A stretch of DNA of 64,000 nt from Bombus terrestris (taxonomy: Eukaryota > Arthropoda > Insecta > Hymenoptera > Apidae), in NCBI RefSeq assembly GCF_910591885.1, contig NC_063281.1:9028200-9092199 (forward strand), written 5' to 3'. This document shows, one piece after another, positions 1 through 12,608 of the stretch. Both the position numbers and the translations under genes were made by a program. Below the pieces are notes generated by a model. The model saw only the letters and a program-made list of their open reading frames with translations. It was not told the origin of the DNA and made no database searches. The number at the start of each line of letters is the position of its first letter. The stretch's first letter is position 1.

Positions 1-3000
1 GCGGCATGCGGAACCATGAGCCGGCTGGAGTTTGTTTGCTCTCCTTTTCCATTGGTGTGAGTTGCGGACTATGATATTCACACTGCGACTAGCCTATCGC
101 TGTCACCTCTTACACAAAAATCACGTCGGGGTCACCAGTTTGAGGTGATGTGCGCGGTAGGTATAGAAGAATCACTCGGTATTGTTTAACAATAATTGTT
201 TATTTGCTTGTGTTCGTGGTATACACTAGCGCGCCGAAAGCACGGTATAATTATCGGTTCGAGATTGCAAGTTCAAGCTCGGCGCGATACTTTACGCGGT
301 GGTTCGAGACGAAACGGTTGCACAGATGTTGAGAAATTCAGATTCGCTATTACGTACGACTGCGGACGAACAATTCAGATAGGCGTCTTCCAACTCGCCC
401 CGCGGCTCGCGATAGAACAGAATGAATTTGTGTCGCGATGATGCTCCTTAGGAAAACTGTGTTTGGGTGTGTCTAAGGGTACGGGATCATCGGATTCGTT
501 AAGAAAAGTGTTAGTTCAGAGAGTGAGGGAAATGGACGTCGCTGTTAATTGGCTAAATCGTGAGTTGGTGGTTGTGGTCGTACGTGAGAAAAAGCAGATT
601 TCCCGTAGTGGGTGGTATGTGTAGGGACTATTGAGACAAAGACTATTTGTGCCTTTAGAGAATCTTAGCTGCATGAATCCTAAGATTTATAGCGGGTCCT
701 TAGGCTCGCTGTAAATATTCGATGAGAGTGTATCGACATCTGGCAATCATCTGTTCGAAGGGTAGAGTCCTTGTGTAGCGAGGCACGGGACAGAAACCGT
801 TGGGAAGTTTGCTGTCGAGTGCCGCTACAATACTAAACTAGTAAGAAACATTAAAATACTGATGATATAAAAATATGAGTTATCTTAATAACCGTATTTC
901 TGGCTGCATCTGGTTCTTTTCACTTTTAGCCATTTCATATAAAAATATATCCTTTTTAGTCATGCAGTGACATTAAGGTAAAAAAATTAACAAAAACGTA
1001 CTTATCATATTTTTCCCTGTGCTCTTCACTTGCCTCGTTTTCTCCGTTTGCAAATAGAGATAGGAATGGAAGGAATTTATATTCCAATCCCATATATCAA
1101 AATTTCCAAAACCTTAAATTTCCATAGTTCAGAAACGACCCATATCTGAATAATCTAATCGATATTCTTAGAAACTGGGAACCTTTCTCTTTGATTCCTT
1201 TTCTTATTCATGTCGATATCACTTTTTGTATTCGAGATACCATCGGTTGAAGAGAAACGTAATTTTTAATGCAACGCTATCGCTGTCCTTGTCACACAAA
1301 CGAAGTTCTCGCTCGCACCATCGCCATGACCTATCCCACTGCCGCGCCACGTGCTCTGGTCAGTGACAGGCGCTAATGCGGTTTTTCGTTAATACTACTT
1401 ACGTATTTCCGGGAGAAAATGTAGGTCAACGTTATTTAGACATGCCATTCATGACCCTTTATGTTTTCATTCTATGTTTGATGTTTTATATTTTCGAAAT
1501 GGTCAAGCTATCAATTTGAAACATCACTGTAAAAGGTGTACTTTTTCTACTTATGAATTATGTTAAATTCATCAGTTTTGGGATATCGTAAATCAAAGCG
1601 ACGAGCATGCAGTGTAAATAAATGGTGTCATAAAATTCTCGAACTCGGTATAAAAAGACATGAACACATCCAATAAGAAATTATCATATTCTATGTTCTA
1701 TTCTGCTTCTTTGAAATACGATTTCGATATAATAAATACTTGAAAATTTTTTTCGAAATATTTGATGTAATTGCTTGAAAATATTATTGAAATTATTCAT
1801 ATGAAATGCTGTTTACGACACGCGTTTACATTTTTATCTTTATGTTATTTTGATATGCTTTCGCCTTAACAGTAGTTTTCAGTTTTTGATACGGTATAAA
1901 GCTAATCTGTATGATCCCATTTTTCACGAGCGTCCTCTTTTAAACGGATATATTATTACTCAAACTTCAAGTGTAACGATACATAAAAGCTCGGATTGCA
2001 ATATCAGCTTGAATCAGCTTGAAGAGAATTAAAACCACTAGAACGCAAGTCCTAGCTCCAGTTCGCGAATTTTACCGGAACACCGTTTAACGATAATTGT
2101 GATCGATTTTAATTAATTGCACTACATTTATATCCACCGAAATGCTTATCCAATTTCAAGCATATCGCGGTGCCCCTACCTGGACGTATCATGGTTGGAT
2201 TATTCGGGGAAAATATCTTGCCAAATTCCCCAGGTTATGAAAAAAAACTTTTTCGCGATATAGGAAGCCCAAGTCGATCTCGTTTTTCTCCTTGGGCACC
2301 GCGAACCGTCGGTGGATTGAAGCATTGTGTCATTCTTATTCGTTCCGCGACGGAGAGGAAATGTAGGTCGTGCTGTTTCAACGAGAAACGATAATTGCAG
2401 TGAAACGAACAGGAAGCAGAGATCGTTTCTTTCTTCGCTAAAGACAAATGCCACGGCTTCTGTGCTGTTACGCGCACCTGATCAACAGTCAGGGTCAAGA
2501 TGTGCTTACACCATTCGAGCTTTCCTTTTTATACATAATGAGCTATATAATAAATTAGTTCATAATAATAACTGTGATATTATTCTGATTTTATCGTGCT
2601 CGACGATAAACGAGGTAGTTACATTATTTTGACACGAGAAAATAAACAGTGGATTAAAATGATGCCAAAAAAATATACACGTAGGTTTGGATTTATTAAG
2701 AATGTTCTTCATGTCGAGAATTTCATGTCAAGAACTTCATTCACGTCGTTCAAAGAGCTGGTGCGATACGTCGAATTCAGTGACCTGATTGCGCGATTGT
2801 ATCGGGCTCTCAGCGAAATGCGACCAACAATGCCTTATTCTGTATCGATATTGCTTAAATAAAATCGTTTGTCGGTTAAATCGATGTTTGTTAAAGTCAT
2901 AGATTATCGATCATTGCATCGTCACTGCAGGTTTTTATAAAAAATCAAATTTTTACCGACATGGTTGAGACTTTTATCTATCTCTGAATATTATGATTTA

Positions 3001-3317
3001 CTATGGATAGAACTTGGAGTCTACTATGGATATCCTGAACGCTTTCGCGAATTAAGTATATTTCCGTCCGTAAAATAATCCTCAGCAAATTTTAATGTAA
3101 AACCGTAAAAATTGCGGGAGCAATTTAGAAATGAATATTGGGTTTTTGAAAGGAAGAAAAGGAAATAGAATTACCGGCGAGTGTTTCCCTAGTAAAATGG
3201 AGGTTCTTTGCCGTGTGTAAAAAGGGATTACACCAACCTACGTCGGAAACCGTATCATTTTACGTTGGCCGTTCTTTCTTTCGCGCTAGCAGACTCCGTA
3301 ATTGCATCAACTTTCAG
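1..3317. other. Presumed upstream intron of the PC1/3-like gene; no recognised exon
   Basis: The first recognisable coding exon opens at 3318 in the middle of a codon, so this stretch should be intron of the convertase gene. I looked for the exon carrying the catalytic serine (GTSA-type motif) and the one carrying the catalytic histidine (HGT-type motif) and found neither. The open frames here (for example 150-441 and 2596-2862) have no family resemblance and no splice support. The first 900 bases are somewhat richer in CpG than the rest, which could mean a regulatory element, but I see no specific motif. Confidence 0.5.
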
Positions 3318-6300
3318 GGAGAATCCAGGCTGGTTCAGAAACTCTGCTGGACTTTGGTTCAACTCGCGTTTCGGATTTGGACTTATGAACGCGCACGCTT
3401 TAGTCTCGGCCAGTTACAACTGGACTACTGTACCGGACAAAACCATCTGTAAAGTGGAATTCGCTAAAGCGTAAGTAGAATTACGAGAAAATTTCGTTCT
3501 TGACTTTGGTCGCTTACAAAAATAATTGTGTTTATCATAAAGGAGTATTTCGGCGATTCGACATTTTCTTCACATTCGAAAGGAAATTAGCACGAATTTA
3601 AACATGTATTAAACCATATTTCGTATTAAAATGTGTCTGCGTAAAATTACGTTTAAAAAAATTAGTCAAATTTACAGAATGTGACACAGATATCTACGTG
3701 TTCGTTAATCGATAATGTGTACGTGTTCCGTTGTAGCTGAACAGACTACATGCAAATACTACGCAAGCGTACGTAGAACGTAGCACACAGGGTTCATTTA
3801 GATTACCACGGTTAAAACGTAATTCTGTACGCTGTTTTGAACATCGTGAACCTTGAATACTAAAACAAGCTTCCCAGCTTGCGAACCTGGTATTTCCACC
3901 CACTATTGCGCCAACTTTTACGTGCATTACATCTCGACTTCGACTAAATTCATGAAAATTTAATCACTCTTCCATTACTAATCGATGCCCTTTAGTTAGT
4001 TAATCCGGTGATATATTAATCATAGATTTAGAAGTTAACAAACACAAAAATTTAGTTCTCCATTTAATCCCGACACAACTTTAAATCTAATTAGAATTAA
4101 TTCTAGAGAGATTCATAAATGAGAAAATTGTTGTATCAAAGAACAGGAACGAGTTACTCGTCGTCCTCGGTTTCATGAAAGGAAGTTATACTTTTATCAT
4201 TTTATCCAGTTGAAGAATATTAAAAGATGCTTGTTTCCTCAGGGAATGCAGGGCGTGTACTTCTCTCAGGTAGAAAACAGAGACACGAATTACGTCGCAA
4301 GCAGTTTCATGCAATCAGAGCTTGAGCTGATACTCAGGTTGTGTCCTTGGTCCTTTAAAAAGCGCAGCAAAGCCCGGTGACTTTTTACGTCGTTAAACTC
4401 AACATACGGCAAAGTGCTCTTCACTCATTCGTTGCTGCACCGTAAGGAAAGCATAGTCGAAAAAGTGGAACGTCTCGAGGACTTCTCGTACATTCCTCAC
4501 CCGTCAGTTTACTGTTTCTTCAGATAAGAAGTAGCCCCGTCTCCTCCTTTCAACTAAACATGTTCTGACACACTACAGAGTGCAGTCAACATTTTTTGCA
4601 AATTTATAACTTAACATTTTCGTGTCACATTTCTTCTAAAAAACTATTCTACTGAAATTTCAACGTCGACAACTTTCTTATCCTGAAATATTTGCGGCTG
4701 TTGTTTCAACAACATTGTAACTTAATTATCAAATGAAAATTAGAATATTCCGATAGCTCGTCGAAGCTACTAACGTTTTCGTACCATTGCATTTCCTTTG
4801 TATAATTCTACTGGAACGTCAATATAAAAAATTCTCTTATTTTCAAATATTTACGATTGTTATTTAACTATCTCATACCTGGCGCTATTTTTGCAGTAAT
4901 TATAAAATGAAATTTAAAACGTAATCAATTCTCGAAACGCTTGTAATACTCCAGACTGACATATTCATTGCTCTGTATTTACTTTGAGAAAGAGTTCCAC
5001 TGGAATTTCCATAATTTTCTCGTTCTACGACATCTAGAACTGTACATTTAATTAATATCTCATGTAATTATCAAATGATATTTAAAGACGTATGACTATC
5101 GAGATAGAACGTGCTTCGGTCTTGACAATCGATATTCCAGAAAGCTTCAACATGTTCTATTGACAAGACACGGATGTGTCCGGAAGCAACCCACAATTTA
5201 CTCACACATGTATAAGAAAATATTCCGTTTGGCTTAGAATCGACAAGGAGTTGGCTTATGGAAATACCAGGCGGTTACGATTCGAGACGCAGAACGAGTG
5301 TAGATCGGAAGGAAACGAGATTACGTTTTTGGAACACGTGGAAATCGAGGTCAGCCTCGAGTACAGTCTTCGTGGTGCACTTCAGATGTATCTGACTGCG
5401 CCCTCAGGTATGCACTTTTCATTTGTGTCAACTTATCTCGTCTCTGATATTTGTTTATATGCTATGATACACTCGACACTAGGAGATAAAAAAAATTTAT
5501 CCAAGGAAATAATCGCTTCGAATATATATAGATATCCTAGGGTACAATTCGAATAGACCGTGAATATTATTACTGTTATAGTATTTTCTAAATTATAATC
5601 GAGGAATATTTTTCCATTGTCAAATGTTTCTCTGTTCCCATAACTGGGACAAAGTACTCTGCTTAATCTTTAAGGATCAACATAGACAGTGAACATTCCG
5701 TTTCCAATAACATCGTAATATTATTTTTTAATCATAAACAATAATTTTCCTACTCTTCGTCGAATATTAACTAACGATGAAATATTTAATTTCATCTGCT
5801 TGAATTTATACAACGCGCAATATATATGTACATATTGCTATGGTAAATGTATTATCTTCCACAACTTTAATTGGAATTGATACCATCAAACAAGAATTGG
5901 TTTCAAATTTTACCAGTATAATTATGACAGTCGTATCTCGTTACAGTGCTAACGAAATTTCAAAATGTTTCGCGTAACAAGTACAGTACAATATATACAT
6001 GCAAATATTCTCTGGTAACTGTACAAATACTTACAACGTACAATTACAATAATTTAGAAGTGTGCCAATACTTATACACGATAATGTAACTATAAAAATG
6101 CCTTTTATTGATACAATGCCTCGACGATTTTCAATAATGCATCCGCGTTGACCCGACGTTTCTGTTCAAAAGCTTTAAGGATGAAGTGACGCGTAAAACT
6201 CTCGTATGCACTGGAAAGATGCGTTTGAATGTAGATTGAAATGTCTGTTTCGGTCTGTTGCGTATTTATCGCCGCGTAACACAGCTTTTACGGCGTTTGC

Positions 6301-8304
6301 GGCGTATGACGAAGGAAAAATGCTGGCGAAGATTCGCGAGAAATAAGATTTTTACAGTGTACACACTTGCAATCGAGATACACGTCGCATCTCGAGATCG
6401 ATTTCGTGTCGTAAACTACCGTTTCCAACCGGAGGAACAGTCAGGAGTGTAGATTTATGGTCGTGGTACAACCTCTTACTTTCTAAAGAGAAATTTAGCG
6501 AAAAATCTTCCACTTTCAACCTTTTCGACCCTCGAACTTTCAAAGGTTCTACGTGCAGGCGAATATTGTGAGAGTTGCATTATTCTTTTGCACTTAGCAA
6601 GCACCTTCATGATATTTCTTTCTATCAGTTCTAAGTAATTAAAACCGGAATTTTCATATGAAAAAATTATATGTTTCTGGTGTATATATAATATAAAATG
6701 TATTCATTCTTGTCATCTATACATATACATTTATATTAGATTGTTGGAACGATTTGGAATAAGAATACACCTTTATCATTCGAGATATATTCTAATTGGA
6801 AAATTGTTAAATTTCTTTATAAGATGAAATGTTTGAATTTGTTGTTGAAAAAATCAAAATAGCTGCTGATTGCCTGAGTTTCTATTATCATGCTCGTATC
6901 TTCAATGTTTGATTTATTTCCAGATGTAATATTTAAGCTGCCGGTCATAAAAGACTAGTTGAATAAGATCAAGCTATTCGATATCGATCCGTCATTAATA
7001 ATTTTTATCTTCTGTAGTATGACCGCACATCGCTTAGCAAGTCAAATATACATAAGTTGATCACGCGAGAAACCGAGTGAAATTGGTATATTCGAGACGG
7101 CGAATAAAGATTTTATTTTACACGTGCATTGTGTATAAAATAAAGTTCTATTTATCAAGTAACCAAGTTTCTGGCACCTTATGCGTTTTGGAAAGAAGAT
7201 TACTAGTATGAGCACAGGTAATACGACGTAAAAACGAGATATAGCAAATGATTCCACCGTAGCAGAACTGAATCGTGCTGATGAATTATTAATTTTTTTT
7301 ATCGAATAAAGATGAAACGCTTCCTCGTTTTCTTTTACTTTTTCCGTGAAATTTATAACAGGAGCATTTTCTCTGCGTTCGACGTGCGATTCTCGTCATT
7401 GCTTGATTTTAACTACGTACTTCGTAAGGGACCTTTGAAACGATACTCTGCGATTAACAGGTTAAATAATCGCACATACCATGATAAAAACATGATTTGC
7501 ATCGCCTCTAGGTAATCGATATTTATCGATAATAGCTGTTTATTTATCGTGAATTTGGCCGTTACGACCAACATACGTAGCGCTTCTATAATGTAGCACA
7601 AAATGTAATACCAAGAGTCGAATAAACTTGTCATACAATCTAATGAAATTAATTCTTTTCGCATGGCCTCAAGGGACACGGGTACAAATACTAAAGCCAA
7701 GAAAATTGGACGATTCAACTGCGGGTTTCGAGAAGTGGAAATTTATGTCTGTGGCGTCATGGGGTGAGGACCCACGTGGCAGCTGGTTTCTAGACATTCT
7801 CGATGAGGTAAATCATCATAAAAAAAAAAGAAAAGAGAAAAGAAAACATTTCCTATTAACCTGACAAAGTTACAATTTCTTCCCCATTGAGTAACAACAA
7901 ATGGGATTTTCAATTGAGTGGAACCTGTATATATGTACTGTATATATGTATCCGCATCTCAACAGATCGGACCAAAAGAGAATAACGGCACGATAGAAAC
8001 GTTCACGCTGGTTTTACATGGGACCAGAAAAATGCCAGAATACCGAAAAAATGGGCCACGAATTTATAACCAGGACTACAATCGAATGCGAAACATCGTA
8101 AGTATTATAGAACGTATCGGGCTTTCAATGAATTATAAACGTGCTGTGTGCTCTTCCCTAATATTTTTTACATTTTACATAAAAAATGTACGCGTACATT
8201 TGTCACAGGACGAGGATCAATCATCTACGTTCAAAAAGAAGCTGGGATTACTCATGCAAGAGACAAACGATATCTATGAAAAAGATTGGTTGGAGTTTTT
8301 GTGA
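3318..8304 (+). CDS. PCSK1: Neuroendocrine convertase 1-like proprotein convertase (PC1/3), 3' part
   Basis: This is the C-terminal part of a subtilisin/kexin-type proprotein convertase, which cleaves prohormones after paired basic residues in the secretory pathway. Exons are 3318-3470, 5238-5407, 7674-7807, 7966-8097 and 8209-8304 (TGA). All junctions are AG/GT and the phases agree; 227 complete codons precede the stop. The first exon holds the end of the catalytic domain (NSRFGFGLMNAHALV, then VPDKTIC). The next three form the P domain (LEHVEIEVSLEYS, FMSVASWGEDPRGSW, FTLVLHGT). The segment after HGT (PEYRKNGPRIYNQDYN) matches PC1/3 better than PC2 or furin. The tail is short (about 45 residues after the P domain) and acidic/amphipathic, with no cysteine-rich or membrane segment, which argues against furin. 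Oddity: the usual RRGDL motif reads LRGAL. The catalytic triad is upstream of the window. PC2 (amontillado) is the main alternative, and less likely. Confidence 0.87.
4560..5150. repeat. Degenerate tandem repeat, about 160-190 bp period, in PC1/3 intron
   Basis: Three diverged units begin near 4647, 4806 and 4995. Each opens with a version of TTCTACTGGAATTTC and later contains TTTCAAATATTTACG-like and TAATTATCAAATGA-like blocks in the same order. A partial earlier unit is visible from about 4560. Spacings are 159 and 189 bases. The repeat lies wholly in the intron between exons 3318-3470 and 5238-5407 and stops just before the splice acceptor. Confidence 0.6.
5899..5978 (+). repeat. Dispersed repeat family, copy A
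   Basis: About 80 bases share an ordered set of blocks with three other places in the window: TTTCAAATT, then ACAGTCGTATC, CGTTACAG, a GCTAAC-like block and TTTCAAAA. The copies are at 16928-17005 (minus), 26968-27040 (minus) and 27254-27332 (plus). This copy lies in the long PC1/3 intron between 5407 and 7674. It has no coding potential and the family is not one I can name. Confidence 0.6.
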
Positions 8305-8376
8305 ATATAAATTCTCCAAGGAATTAAATTGCCCTGTATTGTGCGCCAACGAAAATACAATATCCGTTTGAAAAAT

Positions 8377-8391
8377 AATAAAAATAATAAA
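8377..8391 (+). promoter_or_regulatory. Poly(A) signals of the PC1/3-like gene
   Basis: Two overlapping-range AATAAA hexamers (8377-8382 and 8386-8391) lie 73 and 82 bases after the TGA stop. If used, the 3' UTR would be only about 100 bases. Confidence 0.55.
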
Positions 8392-8399
8392 AATCGATA

Positions 8400-11300
8400 T
8401 ACGTATGTGCCTAAGAATCTTTCGAATCTCAATTCGTCCAATTTCGTTTCCATATTATCTACATCCTTTATATTAGCTTAATCTATTATTTTTATATTAT
8501 CTTCATATTATCTTATTCTTCTATTCTCATATCTTTATATTATTTTATTATATTAAAATCGATCTCTCGTATCACTGAACGAAAATATTTGATAACACAA
8601 AGGCAATTAACAGATGATTAGGATACAAACAGAATTGTAAAAGAGACTGCATTTTCTAGAAACTTGCCCCAAAGGAACCTACTACTCTTCTGCTACTGAA
8701 ATAACATAGAAGAAGTCGTATTAACTTAATTAATAATTTAATTTAATTAATTTTTCGCAAGCACGAAGCTCACTATTGTCGACGAGCAGTACACTCAAAT
8801 TCCATTTTCTGTGCAAATGTCTCGCTGTTATGACATACGGAGAATTTTAGCGTGCAAGTTTTCCTTGTTCCATATATCCACTGTACCTAACGTCTTTGTG
8901 GTGACTTCCTACTATACCCTGCAGTCGCGAAATTCTAGAAGGCGACTTTAGCATCAGGGGACTCTGTACTTTACGATGAATTAACATTCAAAATCCTCCT
9001 GGAAACCTTCATCGTCTTCAAGTCCCGGTAGGATTTCACAGTAGTATGTCAAACATTTAAGATTTGCTGAAATAACTCACGGTTATAATCCTAGAAATTA
9101 CTGAAAGCTTCTGTTTAATTTAAAAAGTACGCAGTATTTTTATGTTTCTTTCAGCAAGTCCTTTTATTTTTTGCACTTCTATGTTTCTCTATTCCGGTAT
9201 TTTATATTTGTGTAGGAATTTCCGTATTTTTATATTCTTACGTTTCTCTTTTTCTCGTAACAATTTTCCAGTTTGGAATGAAAATATCAGGAAAAGTTCC
9301 AAATTCTCATTCTTTGAATATTTTTGATAATAGACAAAATTGACGAAAAAATTAAAAATCTTACAGCTTGAAATTTACTTGTCGTAACATTTTCATTGAC
9401 TATGTAAGAGTTAAACGTGGATTTACTCGTTTGGAAGTATTCCTAACTCTTCAATGGCACCTTTCTGGAAGGATATTATTACTTGGTTCATGGCAGCTGG
9501 ATGAAGAGTAAGGAAAAAGTATTTAAGACATCGTGGAACACATCTTAAATAGAACGTGACCGAGTTCGGATATTCTTTCTCATCTGGGGTAATGAAATTT
9601 CTTAAAATTCGTTCTTCTCTAAACGAGCTTTGATAGTTCTACGAGAGTGTCGTTGTGCTTAAATGCCGTGTTACGAGGAACATAAATTCTCTATACGTAC
9701 ATAAATACCAGCACACTCTCTACAATTGATCTAAATAGATGGCGATATTCATTCTGAGAATTTTAATAAATCAATCAGAAAATTCGATGAAGTCTGCAAA
9801 TTTCTTTTAATCTTCGTAAAATTCTTTCAATCGTCTCACTCGTCAATCATTTATATTAAATGCCCCCGTGTATAAATTATCAAAGAATAATAAGTATAAT
9901 GAAAAACATAGCCATACAAATATCAAAATCGGTTGAAAAAGTGATTGAGAAAAATGTACACACGTAAGAAAAGAATTTAATTCTATTATTTTTCTATGGA
10001 TTTTTTATCATAATATAAATAAGCAGTCTAATACTTGTGCCTAACATTATGACAATTCTATCCAAAATCATACTTCATCACCTTTCAACATTCACATACA
10101 CGTAATCGTTAGAAATACAATCTTCGGAGGAGTTCATTCCTCGCGGTCATAAATCATATCGTAATGCAAAAATGCGACTTATGTAAAATCGTAGGAATAT
10201 TTTGAAGTAATGCATACCCAAGAAAACATTTGTGGTGGAATATGGCGGAAGCTATTAGCATGGCTCGCTAGCTATTTCGTCCTTTGAGAGTAAACCCAGA
10301 TGAAATGTTAGTGGAAACGCGTCCGCTTCGCATTTTTCCGCTACGAGGCATAATTTGCACGTGTCATTGTAATTTTCCGCCAGCATGAAGAAACAAGCAA
10401 CGAGCTCGTTTCATCCCTTCGTTTCTGATTGAAAACGCACGCTCCAGATCAAAGGAAAAATGCGTCGGTTGCGTATGATATTTGTAAAATTCACTTTTCT
10501 ATTTCATCTCAGGAAGACGGATAGCTGTTTGTCTCGTGCTCAGAAATTTAATTTTCGTTGAAACGATGGGCGGAATAACAATAATGCAGGCAACGATGAG
10601 GCACACATTGTGAGCCAGTTTTGCGTGTTGTATTTTTGATTATGAAGCAAATACGCGTTCCATAGGCGGCCGAGACAATGAGAAACGGTTGTAATAGGGG
10701 AAAACAATATCGGTGGATGAAAGCCGGGAATCAATCGATCTACAACGGAAAATACAGTTCTTCATGGAGAATTTAATTAAAACGCGAATTAATCTGGCCG
10801 CTATGCAAAACGTGTTTCTGGTTATTAAAAGCCGTTTGCTTTATCGATTGACACGATATTACCGCGAATTAATCGCACGTATATTGATATTATAATTGAC
10901 GGACAAAAATTACAATGCAAATGAAAATCACGATACAAATAAACTGATAATTAATATCAAGAAATGTAAAAAGTATGTACGCCAGTCGTTTTAGTAAAAA
11001 CTGAACGACATCGAGCGTGAAATTAGTCGAGGAATTGTAAATTCGATTAAAAGCAGCTTTCGCCGAAAGAAAATCCGTTTTTATCGCGTTTATCCGGAAC
11101 TCTAAAGAAAGAGTTCCCGATCGATGTATAAATAATTACGCTTTCTAAATGGCCGTGAAGGTGGCAACGTGGAAGTTGTATCAGAGAAATGGTACAAACG
11201 CGAACAACTACTTTAAAGTAGCTTTCTGTATTCAGAGCACACGAATGAATTATGAATCAAAACTGTCGCGCTTTATAAATTTCATTCTTTTCTCTCTGAA

Positions 11301-11600
11301 AAAGAACACTTAACGCTAAATTTAACTTAACACTAATATTGATATTTCACTTTAGAGTCTTCGAAATGGACTGCAATTCCACTCGTGTTAAAAATATTAT
11401 GTTTAAGCAGAAAAGAAGTCTTAAAAAAAATCACTGCCCATTTTTCAAACAGTACAAAGGACACTGGCGAAAGAATAGGAAGAACTAGATAGATGAAAGA
11501 AACATAAAGAAGGAACAACAAAGCTCTGGAAATTCGACTTACTGCGAGCGCCTATCATAGTCGTTGCAACCACCACGTAGCTGCGCTGCCGTCGACCTGA
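8400..11600. other. Intergenic spacer, no gene seen
   Basis: The stretch is AT-rich and has no open frame with family resemblance on either strand. There is a weak T-rich run with recurring TATGTTTCT-like words at about 9130-9260. Nothing else stands out. Confidence 0.5.
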
Positions 11601-11801
11601 TAATGGGGTGGGTTGGGGTGAGACGGGAACTATTCGGCCAGTAGCATGCCGCCCTTCGTGCTATAAACATCGTGCAGCTTACTTGAAACGAAACGTCGAT
11701 CATATCTATCCACTGCGTTTGACTTCTTCAACCGCTGTTTCAACATCTGCAATCATAATACAACAACGTCATCAGCAACACACTTCACAGAGTGAAACCG
11801 C
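11600..11801 (+). promoter_or_regulatory. Possible promoter and non-coding leader exon of the ankyrin/death-domain gene
   Basis: A locally GC-richer patch contains a TATA-like CTATAAACATCG at about 11660, followed by a run ending in a strong splice donor (GTGAGT at 11802). The next good plus-strand acceptor followed by a coding exon is at 22020-22021, so this could be a 5' UTR exon joined across about 10 kb. The open frame across it (11608-11805) has no family resemblance. This is inference from splice signals and base composition only. Transcript data could place the true start elsewhere. Confidence 0.25.
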
Positions 11802-12485
11802 GTGAGTAAATTCTTTTAGTTATTAACTTCTTTATCTAATTATAATGCAAACATGGGTTAAATACAGCTCGTACGAGGAAATACAAGAAAGGCGGTAAGA
11901 GGGTGTGTTGATCGTACGAGCATTGCTTACCACCGCAATTAGACAATGATAAAGGGCGTGACGATGCGAATGAAGCTGCCTGAATGCTGCATCCGCAGAG
12001 TGTCTTCCTGAGTACAAACGCCAGTTCCGCATTATTCATTTAGCATGCTGACTCTTTGGCGAGTGGCCGCCGCGATTTCGAACTTCCACGCAATACCGCC
12101 ACGCACCTATTCGAGCTTATGCGAAAGAATTCATTGCATTCTTCGTGTTTTCATGTACGACGAGAGCTATGGAAAGCTTTTCTCACGAATATTTTGATGT
12201 ACAGAGGAATAGAGAGGAGGGGAAACTGAATTGTATCGAATAAATTTATCGTTTAGGGTAATAATAATAAATAAATTGAGGATCTGTATGTATTTTCGGA
12301 AATTATGTTTGAAAAATATTTTGAAATATATGTGGTGGTAAGCAGCAAGGAAAACTTAATCGGGTGAATTGCATGGTTTTGGGTAATAATAAATAAATGT
12401 TTGCCCATTTATTCGAAGAAAAGTGTTGCAGTGCAGAAATAAATATAATTGGAGTAGACCACGTACCTGATTCTATCTGAGAACA

Positions 12486-12608
12486 AGTAGTTCACGTCGT
12501 TGGAGTTTACCTAGTAGAAGTTCACAGGTCCTTCGTACTATATGTGACATTTCACCTGTCTAATAGAAGTTCACGTTTGGATAAATAGAGTCAATAAGTA
12601 GAAGTTCG
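12486..12608. repeat. Short spaced repeat of TAGAAGTTCAC
   Basis: Versions of the word AGTAGAAGTTCAC occur at about 12486 (AGTAGTTCACG), 12512, 12561 and 12596, spaced roughly 25-50 bases. This is more than expected by chance for a 10-12-base word in 120 bases. It could be a degenerate minisatellite or a cluster of binding sites. Confidence 0.45.

Noticed and set aside
2596..2862. 88-codon plus-strand frame as an upstream convertase exon
   Set aside because: No subtilisin-domain motif and no splice sites in a matching phase.
11608..11805. 65-codon frame over the possible leader exon
   Set aside because: No family resemblance; the donor at 11802 falls inside it, so it is more likely untranslated.
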